Notes: generated by a model from the sequence alone, not told the origin. A stretch of 64,000 bases of DNA from Alkaliphilus hydrothermalis (GCF_016908555.1 NZ_JAFBEE010000004.1:119173-183172); one strand, 5' to 3'. Numbered from the stretch's first letter, positions 1 through 9,008 are shown. Numbers and translations are program-made.

Positions 1-7
1 AAAATAA

Positions 8-565
8 ATGGAAAAACTAAAGGATCTTCTACATGATTTGACGGATGTGATATTAGCTATTGGGATTGTAGTTGTAATGTTTACTGTAGTAACTATGAAT
101 TTGGGAGATTGGTTTAGCGGAGATAGTGCTGTTGTATTCGCAAATTCTACTCCTCAAGTAAACATCGCTGGGTCTGAGGATCAGAATAAAGATGAAGCCA
201 ACATCGAAGATACTGAAAGGGAAGTAGTGGAGGAAACGGAGGAAGTCACTAAAGAAGTTACTGAAAAACCAGTAGATAATTCCTCAAAGCAATCCACCAA
301 AGAGTCAAAGCCTAAAGAATCAACAGAAGAAAAACCAGCAGTTATTACAGTTGTAGATGTTAAGAAGGTTACTATCCCAGATGGAACACCTGGAGTAAAT
401 ATTGCTAAAATCCTTCAAGAGAAGGGGCTAATTGAAGAACCTGCAGAATTTATTAAGGTTGCAGAGGATTTGAAGTTAGCTTTAAAACTAAAATCTGGAA
501 CTTTTGATATTCCAACCAACTCTACAGTAAAAGAAATGGTAGAAATCATTGCCAGAGTAAAATAA
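8..565 (+). CDS. Membrane-anchored protein with MltG/YceG-like C-terminal domain
   Basis: 185 aa. One membrane helix lies near residues 15-33 after a short cytoplasmic N-terminus. A long, highly charged Glu/Lys/Thr linker follows (about residues 55-110). The last 65 residues (VTIPDGTPGVNIAKILQEKG and on, ending in a 'LKSGTFDIP' turn) match the LysM-like subdomain at the start of endolytic transglycosylase MltG. The catalytic transglycosylase part is absent, so this is a short MltG-like protein rather than the enzyme; it may bind the cell wall. The start is the only ATG near the window edge, and its ribosome site would lie partly outside. Domain call is moderately sure; function is inference. 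Confidence 0.6.
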   Translation: MEKLKDLLHDLTDVILAIGIVVVMFTVVTMNLGDWFSGDSAVVFANSTPQVNIAGSEDQNKDEANIEDTEREVVEETEEVTKEVTEKPVDNSSKQSTKESKPKESTEEKPAVITVVDVKKVTIPDGTPGVNIAKILQEKGLIEEPAEFIKVAEDLKLALKLKSGTFDIPTNSTVKEMVEIIARVK

Positions 566-566
566 T

Positions 567-618
567 AAAAGCCAGCCACCAGTAAGTATACAGAAATACG
601 TCATGGTGCTGGCTTTTG
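567..618. terminator. Bidirectional rho-independent terminator
   Basis: The arm AAAAGCCAGC-CACCA pairs with TGGTGCTGGCTTTT across a loop of about 20 nt, with A/T runs on both sides. It sits between convergent genes and can serve both. Confidence 0.8.
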
Positions 619-628
619 TTGTTACAGG

Positions 629-1294
629 CTAAGCTGTTTCATTTAAATGCTGTTTTAATGATACCATAGACTCTAAATAATAATCCGCAAGAGCCTTTAG
701 TTCCATTTGATCCGCCTCAGAATGCTGGTCGTATACCGCCACTACCTTCATTCCTGCTGCCTTCCCTGCCTGTACTCCTGCTACTGTATCCTCAAAAACT
801 AATGTAGCCTCTGGTGAAACCCCCATTAATTCAGCGGTTCTTAAAAACACATCCGGTGCTGGCTTACCTTTTTTTACTTCGCAGGAGGTTACAATGGCAT
901 CAAAGTACTTAGTAATTTCATGTTGTCTAAGTACTGCCTCCACTAAATCTACATTACAACTAGTACCTAAACCAACTTTAATCCCTTGGGAATTTAGTTT
1001 GTCTATGAAATCCTTTGCGCCATCCTTTAGTTGTATTTTTTTCTCATATTGCTCTAAAGCCATCTGAATCCATTCATCCTTAATCTCATCAACAGTCTCC
1101 TTCAGCATAAACATTTCCTTAAAATGGGTGGCATTTTCCGTAAAGCTCTTTCCTTCTGTTATTTTATTGATATTTTCTGGTACTGCGATTCCCCGTTCTC
1201 CTAAAAAGTCTATATCTATTTGCAACCATACCCCCATAGAGTCAATAATGGTTCCATCTAAGTCAAAAATAACACCCTCTATATTATTAAACAT
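629..1294 (-). CDS. HAD-superfamily phosphatase, beta-phosphoglucomutase-like
   Basis: 221 aa, full length for HAD subfamily IA with a helical cap. Motif I is DLDGTIIDS at residues 11-19 (nucleophile D11, acid/base D13). The motif II region is 'GLGTSC' near 113, the motif III lysine is in 'KKGKPAPDVF' near 140-150, and motif IV is 'VFEDTVAGVQAG' near 167-178. It should hydrolyse a small phosphorylated metabolite or transfer phosphate on a sugar phosphate in the cytoplasm; the substrate cannot be read from sequence. The ATG has GGGGGAATTC a few bases upstream. Stands alone, convergent with the MltG-like gene. Confidence 0.85.
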   Translation of the reverse strand: MFNNIEGVIFDLDGTIIDSMGVWLQIDIDFLGERGIAVPENINKITEGKSFTENATHFKEMFMLKETVDEIKDEWIQMALEQYEKKIQLKDGAKDFIDKLNSQGIKVGLGTSCNVDLVEAVLRQHEITKYFDAIVTSCEVKKGKPAPDVFLRTAELMGVSPEATLVFEDTVAGVQAGKAAGMKVVAVYDQHSEADQMELKALADYYLESMVSLKQHLNETA

Positions 1295-1415
1295 CAGAAT
1301 TCCCCCTTTAGGTTTAACGCTATTATAACATTTTAATTCCTACTATTATACTATATCTAACATCATTAATCATTAGATTTAACTAAACACCATACTTTAT
1401 CTCATTTTATTAACA

Positions 1416-2168
1416 TTATTGTTCCCCTTCATCCTTCAGATGCTCATCTATCGCCTTGTTACGACGAAAAAAATCTCTGCTATCTTTTGTATACTCATTT
1501 AATTTAGTAATATTCATATACCATAGGAAGATCACGTAGGGAATAAACAAAGTCATTAATATAGGGATCTGTGCCATTAGAATAAAGTTAAACAACCCAT
1601 GTAGCACGATTGGAATTAACAACGATCGACTGTAATATCTTTGTTTCTCATCTTTGTCCTTAGCATACTTTGCCAAAGATAAATAGTATCCCATCGTTAC
1701 AGCAAACAACACATGGGCAGGTACAGATAAAATTCCCCTCATGATCCCAACATAATAATTTCCTGTATATCTAAAAACCACATACATGATATTTTCAACA
1801 GTTGCAAATCCTAAAGCAGAAAATACACAGTAGACAATTCCATCTAATTTTTCATTGAAATATCTACTATTAAAAGCACCCCCACGGATTACTACTGCCC
1901 TTTTAAAATACTCTTCTGTAAAACCCGCTACGACAAAGGCAGTGTAGGCAATTCCAAACAATCCACCAAATATATTAAACCTTAATAAAAATCTTTCGAT
2001 CACAATAACGGGTATTACCGACAATGCGCCTAAAATAAATGTCCTAATTAGTAACTTCCAAGGTTCCCGATCATAGCGATCGTTTAAATAAGTAGCAGCA
2101 CCAAGGGCAATGCCTGGGGCTATAGCAATCATCAATAACCTAGTTATCATATATACCCACATCCTCAT
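1416..2168 (-). CDS. prsW: PrsW-family intramembrane metalloprotease
   Basis: 250 aa with about seven hydrophobic helices. The PrsW signature is complete: E85-E86-x-x-K89 ('TEEYFKR'), E125 in 'ATVENIMY', H152 ('PAHVLFA') and H190 ('VLHGLFNF'). In Bacillus subtilis PrsW makes the site-1 cut in the anti-sigma factor RsiW; many clostridial paralogues have unknown substrates. An RsiV-like anti-sigma factor is encoded about 32 kb away, but nothing here links the two. The start is uncertain: ATG at codon 7 is also possible. Confidence 0.85.
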   Translation of the reverse strand: MRMWVYMITRLLMIAIAPGIALGAATYLNDRYDREPWKLLIRTFILGALSVIPVIVIERFLLRFNIFGGLFGIAYTAFVVAGFTEEYFKRAVVIRGGAFNSRYFNEKLDGIVYCVFSALGFATVENIMYVVFRYTGNYYVGIMRGILSVPAHVLFAVTMGYYLSLAKYAKDKDEKQRYYSRSLLIPIVLHGLFNFILMAQIPILMTLFIPYVIFLWYMNITKLNEYTKDSRDFFRRNKAIDEHLKDEGEQ

Positions 2169-2459
2169 TAGTTTATTAAATTATTTTTTTATCTATATCA
2201 TATTATTAGTAATCAACTAGCTTCTATCCAACATCAGTATGTATAATATTTACCATTATAATTGCCTAATACTTCACTTTCTTACACAACTACTACTAAA
2301 CCTCTTACCAAAATATTCTATAGAAAATATTAACACATATTGCCTTGTTTTTTCAAGACTCCATTTACCATAAACTTTCAATACATTATTGTTTTTAATA
2401 CTATTAGAAAGCACATAATAAAGTGAGCTTATCAATTTAAAATGAAGGAAGGTATGTTT

Positions 2460-2609
2460 ATGGAAGATTTAACAAAGGATGAAAAGAAATTTATTTTAGA
2501 TTTAATCGTTAGTGTTAAAAAAGTTCATGCAAAACAAAGAAAAGTAATTACTCCACCCCAAAGAAAAATTATCGATAGTATCTGGGATAAAATGAGCCAT
2601 GAACTATAA
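2460..2609 (+). CDS. Small hypothetical protein (49 aa) leading the ATPase island
   Basis: ATG at 2460 is preceded by GGAAGG with good spacing, and the frame stays open to TAA at 2607-2609. The product starts MEDLTKDEKKFILDLI and is basic and helical, with no membrane segment or cysteines. It lies about 110 bp before the first ATPase-associated small gene, on the same strand. I do not recognise the family. Codon use and the ribosome site support a real gene, but 49 codons could be open by chance. Confidence 0.5.
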   Translation: MEDLTKDEKKFILDLIVSVKKVHAKQRKVITPPQRKIIDSIWDKMSHEL

Positions 2610-2719
2610 TTTTAATAGGAATTTACTATGGTTTTTTATTAATTTATTGTATTAGGGGCTTATTTATAGTCAATACTATTAATAAACTGCTTAATCTAAA
2701 TTTTAACGGAGGTGATAAT

Positions 2720-2992
2720 ATGGAACCAATCGGTATTGTATATGGATTTCTGAGCTTTTATGGAGCAAAGGGGCTATTCAAAAAAGTAAGACAACCTTTA
2801 AGAAGGGCTGTTGTATCCACCACCAGCCAAATTCTCCATGGGTTAGATACACTTAAAGAGCAGGCTTATGAAGTAAAAGAAGGATTTGAAGATGTAGTAG
2901 CTGAGGCCCAATATGAAAACATGCTCAGGAAACACTCTCAAATAAACCCAGATCAAGAATTTGGAGGTATGGAAGATGATGTTATTAGTTAA
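2720..2992 (+). CDS. Small P-type-ATPase-associated protein (DUF5132/DUF1490-like layout)
   Basis: 90 aa behind a strong GGAGGTGATAAT ribosome site. It begins with a short hydrophobic segment (GIVYGFLSFYGAKGLF), then a basic Pro-containing stretch (KKVRQPLRRAVV), then an acidic helix (VKEGFEDVVAEAQYE). This order of membrane anchor, R-P-x-x-R and acidic 'EDxxAEA' helix resembles the small proteins encoded beside HMA-type P-type ATPases, such as DUF5132 and the mycobacterial PacL/DUF1490 proteins that organise metal-efflux ATPases. Family assignment is inference. Its last codons overlap the 27-aa peptide gene that follows. Confidence 0.55.
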   Translation: MEPIGIVYGFLSFYGAKGLFKKVRQPLRRAVVSTTSQILHGLDTLKEQAYEVKEGFEDVVAEAQYENMLRKHSQINPDQEFGGMEDDVIS

Positions 2993-3059
2993 AATGCTCT
3001 TAATAGGTGGAATTTTTGTTTTTACTTCTAACTTAATGGGCTTTGTAATGGTAATATAA
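2976..3059 (+). CDS. 27-aa hydrophobic peptide, coupled to both neighbours
   Basis: ATG-ATG at 2976-2981, with GGAGG about 9 nt upstream inside the preceding gene. The product is almost wholly hydrophobic with one lysine (starts MMLLVKMLLIGG), a single membrane helix. It overlaps the end of the 90-aa gene in another frame. Its TAA shares a base with the ATG of the next gene (TAATG at 3057-3061), a classic re-initiation arrangement. The next gene has no good ribosome site of its own, so translation of this frame is probably needed for it. The peptide may act as a small membrane partner or simply as a coupling leader. Confidence 0.55.
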   Translation: MMLLVKMLLIGGIFVFTSNLMGFVMVI

Positions 3060-4342
3060 TGCATATTACCTCCAGTATCCCAGGTAGAATCAGAATCAAA
3101 GTACCACAAATTTATAGAAATTCCACCATAGCGTCCCATATCATTGATTGTCTGGAGGAAGAACAATTCGTTACCAAAGTAACAACTAATGTCTATACTT
3201 CCAGCATTCTTATTGTCTATCAAAAGACTAAAAAATTCTGTGGAATAGAAAAATTAATTTCAATTATAAAAAAACAGCTTGTATTTCCTCTTGATTTATC
3301 CCATGAAAAGGGAAACTCCCAAGAAGTGGTTGATCAACGAAATAGTCAAATGTTACTTCCCTCATTCTTAAAGAATGTATCATTAGGGGTAGTTGGTGCT
3401 TCACTAGGATTAGGGCTTTTCAATCGCCCTTCTGTTTTCTTTACGGATTTGGTAAAAGTCATCGGTTTTGCCTTTATTATCGAGGTCATAGATGGTTTAC
3501 TGCTAAATATCTTTTATCCTTTTCTAATAGGCATCGAGGACGCTGTGGACTCAACAAAACAAGACAATAAAAAAATCCCTACTGCTTCCTTACTGATTGG
3601 TACTCTAGCTGTTTTAGCTTCAAAATTTTCCTTAATATTAATTCTGTTATCACTTTTTCTATATTTTAGAAAGCCTATTATGGCATCATTAATTTTACCC
3701 TATCGGGTAGCATCTTATAATAGGCTACAGCGCCGCGTTGTGATTAACAAGGGCTCCAGCATAAAAAAAATTGCAGAAATAGATTCTGTAGTATTTGATA
3801 TGAGGAACAATTCCTATCAACTTACAGGCAATATCATAGAAGACTTAAGGTCTAGGGGCATATTAGAGTTGTCTATAGTTACCCATGACGCTAGTATGGA
3901 GTTGCAGGAGTTAGTTATGGATTATGAAGTTAATTTGATAAGGCTACAACCTCAACAAAGTCTTTCCGTATCCGAGCTGAAGATTAATGAAGGCAAAACA
4001 GATAAGATTGCTTGGGTGTCTGAACATTCCTCTGCTGGGAAGGAAGATCAAGGATGGGATATTAAGATTGTTAACTCAGATTCACTAGATGGTTCCACCC
4101 CTCCTATGCTTGAAAAGGATTTATCGATCTTCGGTGGGGATTTACTTTTGTTTGGAGATACCATAGATTATTTTAAATTAATGCAGGAGAAAATTAATCA
4201 AAACTATCTAATTAGTATTGGTTCCCTTACTGCTGCTTTTATGATAATTCTAAAGGGTACCTTTTCCCCTTTGAAGATTTGGCTTTTCAGTTTAATCAAT
4301 TATAGTTTGGTGTTTAGAAATTCAATTGTTAATTTGAGGTGA
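3059..4342 (+). CDS. Degenerate HMA-domain P-type ATPase (pseudoenzyme)
   Basis: 427 aa. Residues 1-75 are an HMA-like fold with SIPGRIRIK but no CxxC. Hydrophobic segments follow (about 105-160 and 175-215), then a P-domain relic. 'EIDSVVFDMRNNSYQLTG' at 240-257 aligns with the phosphorylation loop xxDTVLFDKTGTLTRG, so DKTGT has become DMRNN. The TGD motif is THD (275-277), the GDGxND region is not recognisable, and only 'DLLLFGD' near the end recalls the hinge. The actuator domain with TGES is absent. It cannot be an active pump, yet the frame is intact, which suggests a structural or regulatory role beside real ATPases. Translationally coupled to the 27-aa peptide. Confidence 0.8.
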   Translation: MHITSSIPGRIRIKVPQIYRNSTIASHIIDCLEEEQFVTKVTTNVYTSSILIVYQKTKKFCGIEKLISIIKKQLVFPLDLSHEKGNSQEVVDQRNSQMLLPSFLKNVSLGVVGASLGLGLFNRPSVFFTDLVKVIGFAFIIEVIDGLLLNIFYPFLIGIEDAVDSTKQDNKKIPTASLLIGTLAVLASKFSLILILLSLFLYFRKPIMASLILPYRVASYNRLQRRVVINKGSSIKKIAEIDSVVFDMRNNSYQLTGNIIEDLRSRGILELSIVTHDASMELQELVMDYEVNLIRLQPQQSLSVSELKINEGKTDKIAWVSEHSSAGKEDQGWDIKIVNSDSLDGSTPPMLEKDLSIFGGDLLLFGDTIDYFKLMQEKINQNYLISIGSLTAAFMIILKGTFSPLKIWLFSLINYSLVFRNSIVNLR

Positions 4343-4346
4343 TTAG

Positions 4347-4583
4347 ATGGAAGAAAAAAAAAAGATAGAAGGCCAGTTAGAAGAAGCCACTAACTTGTTG
4401 ATTCAAACAATGGAGGAAGGCTTTATATATATGAAAAATCACCCTCAAGATTCTGAGGCGATTATTGATATTACCAAGAAACATTTTAATATTATTATGA
4501 AGAACCTACTTTCCATGAGCGAAAAGTATAACAACAGAGATGTTGCAAAAGCCATAGGAAAGGCGATTATGTTCAGAAGATAG
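4347..4583 (+). CDS. Small helical protein of the ATPase island
   Basis: 78 aa, starting 4 nt after the pseudo-ATPase stop behind GAGGTG, so surely in its operon. Predicted all-helical and soluble, with an acidic N-terminal helix (KKIEGQLEEATNLLIQTMEE) and a basic C-terminus ending in FRR. No cysteines or membrane segment. I do not recognise a family. The position between a pseudo-ATPase and a membrane-anchored small protein suggests a subunit or adaptor of the same complex; that is inference. Confidence 0.65.
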   Translation: MEEKKKIEGQLEEATNLLIQTMEEGFIYMKNHPQDSEAIIDITKKHFNIIMKNLLSMSEKYNNRDVAKAIGKAIMFRR

Positions 4584-4597
4584 GAGGAAATTAATCG

Positions 4598-5005
4598 ATG
4601 AATTTGTTAAAACCACTGGCTTCACAAAATTTTATACTTGGAATAGGTATTGCTGCAGCTACTTATGTGTTTGGTCCAGCAATTAAGCGGGGGGCAAAAA
4701 AGGTTGCTGTAAAAGGAGTACAAGGTGCATTAATGGCGGGAGAAGCCACTAACGAAACAGTATCAAAGGGAAAGGATATGTTTTCTGATTTCATGAATAA
4801 TGTACACCATAATGAGAATAGTGAGCAAAAACATATGGAGCAATTATTTCAACAGGAGTTATTTAATAGCTTAAAAACAACTCAAGAGAATCAGAGTAAA
4901 GCCTTTACTGAATTATTGTCCACTATCAAAGATATGCAGGAGGAAATCAGAGATTTCAAAAAAACTATGCAAAGTAATTCAAATCCTGAACCTCAAAATA
5001 TGTAA
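4598..5005 (+). CDS. Membrane-anchored coiled-coil protein, P-ATPase-associated
   Basis: 135 aa behind AGGAGG. An N-terminal hydrophobic segment (about residues 10-28, 'FILGIGIAAATYVFGPAI') leads to a basic repeat KRGAKKVAVKG, then a polar helical C-terminal half (about 75-130) with Gln/Glu-rich coiled-coil character. 'GPxxKxxxKxVAVKG' resembles small proteins encoded next to HMA-type ATPases (DUF5132, and by layout PacL/DUF1490). Last gene of the plus-strand operon 2460-5005. A scaffold role on the membrane is plausible by analogy with PacL1; no metal-binding cysteine or histidine cluster is obvious. Confidence 0.6.
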   Translation: MNLLKPLASQNFILGIGIAAATYVFGPAIKRGAKKVAVKGVQGALMAGEATNETVSKGKDMFSDFMNNVHHNENSEQKHMEQLFQQELFNSLKTTQENQSKAFTELLSTIKDMQEEIRDFKKTMQSNSNPEPQNM

Positions 5006-5012
5006 TTTTCTT

Positions 5013-5052
5013 GATTTAAAACAGTTCTTAAAAAGAGAACTGTTTTAAATCC
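5013..5052. terminator. Bidirectional terminator
   Basis: GATTTAAAACAGTTCT and AGAACTGTTTTAAATC form a 16-bp stem with an A-rich loop between the convergent genes at 4598-5005 and 5053-5691. Confidence 0.75.
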
Positions 5053-5691
5053 CTAAGAAGCAGCTTTACTATAACTCTGGGTCATCAAAAAGTCATTACA
5101 TTGATTTTTAAGCTGTTTTTTTGTTCTTAGTTTTATATTAAGAAGAATACCAGCAATCCTTTTAGAAAATTCCTTCTGATGACGAATAGATAATTCTTGA
5201 CTACTAAGCCTCAACAAAGATAAAAGTCCTTTTCCCATTGAGAAATTACGTTCTTCAAGGACTTTCTCATATTTCCTTGGGAATATTAAAGCTAGGGAAT
5301 CATTGAACACATCATCTAAATGGGCTTCAGTTTGTAAAGCCATTTGATAGGTTTTCTTGTATTCCTTCAGTAGGGCTGTATTGGTGGTTAGTATTCCTAT
5401 TTCTTCATCAGAAATATTGAGTTCAATAGGTTTAGCAATTCTATAATAGGACGCTACACTCCCTATTCTATCTTTAATTGAGTTTATCATGTTTTTGAAT
5501 TCATTATCATTGAAAACAACTTGTTGGATAGTTGTCACAATATCTAAATTATAGAGTTGGTTTTTCTTTTGTAAGGATTTTAATATCATCTTTTCAACTG
5601 AGGAAAAATACTGGTTGACTTCTTGATCTATATATACATACAGGTCCTCAAGACACTTAATTTTTTCCTCTAATTGGATATGTATCATCAT
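5053..5691 (-). CDS. Hypothetical protein (212 aa) inside the ATPase island
   Basis: A soluble, helix-rich, basic protein with no signal peptide or membrane helix. It begins MMIHIQLEEKIKCLEDLYVYIDQ and holds alternating charged helices throughout. The start has AGAGGA just upstream. It is transcribed against its neighbours and ends in their shared terminator. I do not recognise the family. Its location between the small scaffold gene and the P2-type pump suggests a link to the island, but this is only context. The complete frame and a normal ribosome site support a real gene. Confidence 0.65.
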   Translation of the reverse strand: MMIHIQLEEKIKCLEDLYVYIDQEVNQYFSSVEKMILKSLQKKNQLYNLDIVTTIQQVVFNDNEFKNMINSIKDRIGSVASYYRIAKPIELNISDEEIGILTTNTALLKEYKKTYQMALQTEAHLDDVFNDSLALIFPRKYEKVLEERNFSMGKGLLSLLRLSSQELSIRHQKEFSKRIAGILLNIKLRTKKQLKNQCNDFLMTQSYSKAAS

Positions 5692-5832
5692 TAGTCCTCT
5701 TTTCCAGTACTATTTTTCAAGTTATGCAGAGTTATTATATCACAAAATTGTTAAGGCATAATTACTAACATATTAACAATTTGTTATATGTGCCTTATTC
5801 AAATGAGTTTTAAATTTGAAGGAGGCAACTAA

Positions 5833-8800
5833 ATGCAGGAATCAACACAGCAATTTTCTATATCAACAGCCATTCCTGGTAGAATACGTTTAAAAATACC
5901 AGATCTTTATAGAAACACCCTTTTGTCCAATAGCTTGATGAAGGGCTTAGAAAAAATCAACGGAATCAAATCGCTGAAAATTAATACTGCTACTAAATCC
6001 CTTTTGGTGGAGTATTTATCTCAGCAAATTTCTGAAAGCAAAATAATAGATGAAATTAAGAAGGAGCTTCAACAATATAAAAGAATTCTCCACCAGAAGA
6101 TGGATATGGTCATGTCAACAGCCACCACTACAGTAGTTCCCCTCCATGCTGGACATAGAGCACCTATTCAAAAGTCCAGTAAAAACAATTTTAAATCTTC
6201 TAGAAAATCACCAAAAGGCCTAGATTTTCCACCACCACTCAATAATACAGAGTGGTACAAGAAATCTGCCAAAGAAATTAAAAGAATATTAACCACTGAT
6301 TTCAATACCGGTATAAGTGAAGAACAATGGCGGGAATTGATTAAAAAATATGGACCAAATGAGTTTCAGCAGCAGGAAAAAAAGTCTATTTTCCGTATGT
6401 TCCTAGAGCAATTTGATGACTTTATCATGAAGCTCTTGTTGGGGGCCAGTGCTGTCACTTATTTTATAGGTCAACGGGGGGATACTTTTACAATTTTGGC
6501 CGTCATTGTTGTGGAGGCACTATTGGGGGTTTGGCAAAATCGCAAAGCTCAAAAATCCTTAGAAGCCCTTAAAAATTATGCAGCTCCCTCCTCTAGGGTA
6601 ATTCGTTCTGGACAGGTTCAACAGGTGGCTTCTAGGGACCTTGTTCCTGGAGATATTATTCTTTTTGAAGCTGGCGATATACTTCCAGCCGATGCTAGAA
6701 TAATAGAAAGCTTTAATCTAGAGGTACAGGAGTCTACATTAACAGGTGAGTCGGAAGCAGTGTCCAAATCAGCTAAAGTTGAACACTCCACCACCATTCC
6801 TTTAGGGGATATTAAGAACATGGTCTTTATGGGGACCACTGTTGTCAGGGGTAATGGTCGAGCCATCGTAGTTAATACTGGAATGAGTACGGAAATGGGG
6901 GCCATTGCTAAAGTTCTTGATTCTGATCATGAAGAACCCACTCCTTTGCAAAGGGATTTAATGAATATGGCTAAGATCATTACATGGATTTGTATCGGCG
7001 TATCCGCTACAATTGTCATCAGTGGAATACTAGGCGGACAATCATTTGTAGAAATGCTCAGGACTGGTATCGGTCTAACGGTGGGAGCAATTCCCGAGGG
7101 TCTAACAACCATTTTAACCATCTCACTAGCCTTTGGTGCTCAACGGATGGCAAAAAGGGGTGCAATTGTAAAAAATCTACCCTCTGTCGAGTCCTTAAGT
7201 TGTGCTGACGTAATATGTACAGATAAAACAGGAACTTTGACGCTGGGTCAGATGACAGTAACAGACTTAGCCACCATCAATAACTGCTACAAAGTCAGTG
7301 GTGATAACAATCCTTTAAAGGGAAATTTTTATTCGGGTAATCATAAAATCCACCCTAATCAATATCCTGATTTAAAACAATTGGTGACTATAGGAGGTTT
7401 ATGTAACAATTCCTCCTATCAAATTAATGATGATAAATCCCTTGAAATAATCGGGGATCCCACTGAGGCTGCTTTGCTAATCTTAGCTGAAAAGGCAGCC
7501 TTTGATGGAAAGCATTTTGATTGTTTTACCAAGTTAAAGGAATACTCATTTGATTCAGAGTTGAAACGAATGTCGGTAATCTGTAAGGATCAACTGGGAA
7601 AGCATAACATCAATATCAAAGGAGCTCCAGATGTCATCCTTAAAAGATGTACAAAAATATTGGATGGCTCAACTGTTCGCGAGATAACACCTGAAGATAT
7701 CATTCAACTAGAGAGTCGTATTAATCGAATGACCCAAGAGGCATTAAGGGTGTTGGCCTTTGCCTATAAAGACATTCCCTCTATACCCACCACCCCTAAA
7801 GAAGAGGAACTGGTTGAAAAGGAACTAATCTTTGTAGGATTGGCCGGAATGATCGATCCTCCCCGTCCAGAGGTAAAGGATGCCATTACCAAGTGCCATA
7901 AAGCTGGCATAAGGGTTGTAATGATTACTGGTGACCATCGTAATACAGCCATTGCCATTGGTAATCAGTTACGGCTTTTTAACAAAGGTAAACAGGTCAT
8001 TACAGGTGAACAGTTAGATTCCTATTCAGATGAAGAATTGAGGGATGTCATAGATGACGTGGTCATCTTCGCTCGCACCTCCCCCCATCAGAAGCTTAGA
8101 ATTGTTAAAGCTTTTCGGAATAAAGGCCATATTGTTGCAATGACAGGTGATGGGGTGAATGATGCCCCTGCAATAAAAGAATCCGACATTGGGATTGCTA
8201 TGGGTAAAAATGGCTCTGATGTCACTAAGGATTCGGCAGGAATCATTTTAACGGATGATAATTTTACCACCATCGTCAAAGCCATTGAAGAAGGTCGTGG
8301 GATTAGTAGTAATATTAAAAAGTTTATTAGATATGTATTGTCGGGTAATGTAGGAGAAGTTATGGCAATTTTTACTGCCTCAATATTCAGACTTCCGCCC
8401 CCTCTACTGGCAGGACAAATCCTTATGATCAATTTAGTTACTGAAGGAATTCCAGCCTTAGCCCTTGGGGTAGACCCACCTAATGATTATATTATGGAGG
8501 AAGCTCCAAGGGACCCATCCTGTAGTGTCTTTGACAGACCTTTATTGAGCAAAATTCTCACCAGAGGATTGCTTATGGGTCTGGCGGCCTTTGGACTATT
8601 TGCTGGTACCTACAGGCTAACAGGCAATATTATCAAAGCCAGAACCCTTGCCTATGGAAGTATCGTTGTAAGCCAAATGTTGCATGTATTTGAGTGTCGT
8701 GGAAAAAGTAAGACCAAAAACAAATATATCGTGCCTTCTGTAGCTATATCCACACTATTATTCTTAGGTAGTATCTATATTCCTACGTTTGCAGGCTTAT

Positions 8801-8940
8801 TTGGAACTGCTCCCCTAGGAATGTTAGATTGGTTGATTCTTCTAGTCATGGCTGAATTAGTTAAAATAGGGGACCATCTTAAGCAGTTAATTACTAGAAC
8901 TCTTGACTGCTCAGCATTTCAACCTTCCCCTTCATACTAA
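5833..8940 (+). CDS. P2-type cation-transporting ATPase with HMA-like N-terminal domain
   Basis: 1035 aa, about 130 longer than a bacterial PacL-type Ca2+ ATPase. Residues 1-85 form an HMA-like domain (AIPGRIRLK at 13-21) with no CxxC, and a basic linker runs to 135. The ATPase follows: cation-ATPase N-domain 140-200, TGES 304-307, M4 PEGL 421-424, phosphorylation site DKTGTLT at D464, KGAPD near 596, TGD 699-701, GDGVND 772-777, then 'NVGE' in M5 and 'NLVTEGIPA' in M6. The M4 Glu, M5 N-x-x-E and M6 N match Ca2+-pump ligands, but the usual M6 'NLVTDG' aspartate is Glu. Export of Ca2+ or another divalent cation is likely. Strong GGAGG start; own terminator. Confidence 0.88.
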   Translation: MQESTQQFSISTAIPGRIRLKIPDLYRNTLLSNSLMKGLEKINGIKSLKINTATKSLLVEYLSQQISESKIIDEIKKELQQYKRILHQKMDMVMSTATTTVVPLHAGHRAPIQKSSKNNFKSSRKSPKGLDFPPPLNNTEWYKKSAKEIKRILTTDFNTGISEEQWRELIKKYGPNEFQQQEKKSIFRMFLEQFDDFIMKLLLGASAVTYFIGQRGDTFTILAVIVVEALLGVWQNRKAQKSLEALKNYAAPSSRVIRSGQVQQVASRDLVPGDIILFEAGDILPADARIIESFNLEVQESTLTGESEAVSKSAKVEHSTTIPLGDIKNMVFMGTTVVRGNGRAIVVNTGMSTEMGAIAKVLDSDHEEPTPLQRDLMNMAKIITWICIGVSATIVISGILGGQSFVEMLRTGIGLTVGAIPEGLTTILTISLAFGAQRMAKRGAIVKNLPSVESLSCADVICTDKTGTLTLGQMTVTDLATINNCYKVSGDNNPLKGNFYSGNHKIHPNQYPDLKQLVTIGGLCNNSSYQINDDKSLEIIGDPTEAALLILAEKAAFDGKHFDCFTKLKEYSFDSELKRMSVICKDQLGKHNINIKGAPDVILKRCTKILDGSTVREITPEDIIQLESRINRMTQEALRVLAFAYKDIPSIPTTPKEEELVEKELIFVGLAGMIDPPRPEVKDAITKCHKAGIRVVMITGDHRNTAIAIGNQLRLFNKGKQVITGEQLDSYSDEELRDVIDDVVIFARTSPHQKLRIVKAFRNKGHIVAMTGDGVNDAPAIKESDIGIAMGKNGSDVTKDSAGIILTDDNFTTIVKAIEEGRGISSNIKKFIRYVLSGNVGEVMAIFTASIFRLPPPLLAGQILMINLVTEGIPALALGVDPPNDYIMEEAPRDPSCSVFDRPLLSKILTRGLLMGLAAFGLFAGTYRLTGNIIKARTLAYGSIVVSQMLHVFECRGKSKTKNKYIVPSVAISTLLFLGSIYIPTFAGLFGTAPLGMLDWLILLVMAELVKIGDHLKQLITRTLDCSAFQPSPSY

Positions 8941-8972
8941 AAAACCTGTAGCTTAATTGCTACAGGTTTTTT
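8941..8972. terminator. Bidirectional terminator
   Basis: AAAACCTGTAGC and GCTACAGGTTTT pair across a 6-nt loop, with T or A runs on both sides. Lies between the convergent ATPase genes. Confidence 0.85.
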
Positions 8973-9008
8973 AGTACTATATAATATGTAAAAAAATCTA
9001 GCAAAAGA

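Noticed and set aside
2843..3223. 126-aa minus-strand frame over the small ATPase-associated genes
   Set aside because: Antisense to three coupled plus-strand genes; no ribosome site and no recognisable protein pattern.
8088..8432. 114-aa minus-strand frame inside the P2-type ATPase
   Set aside because: Shadow of conserved ATPase P-domain and hinge sequence on the other strand.
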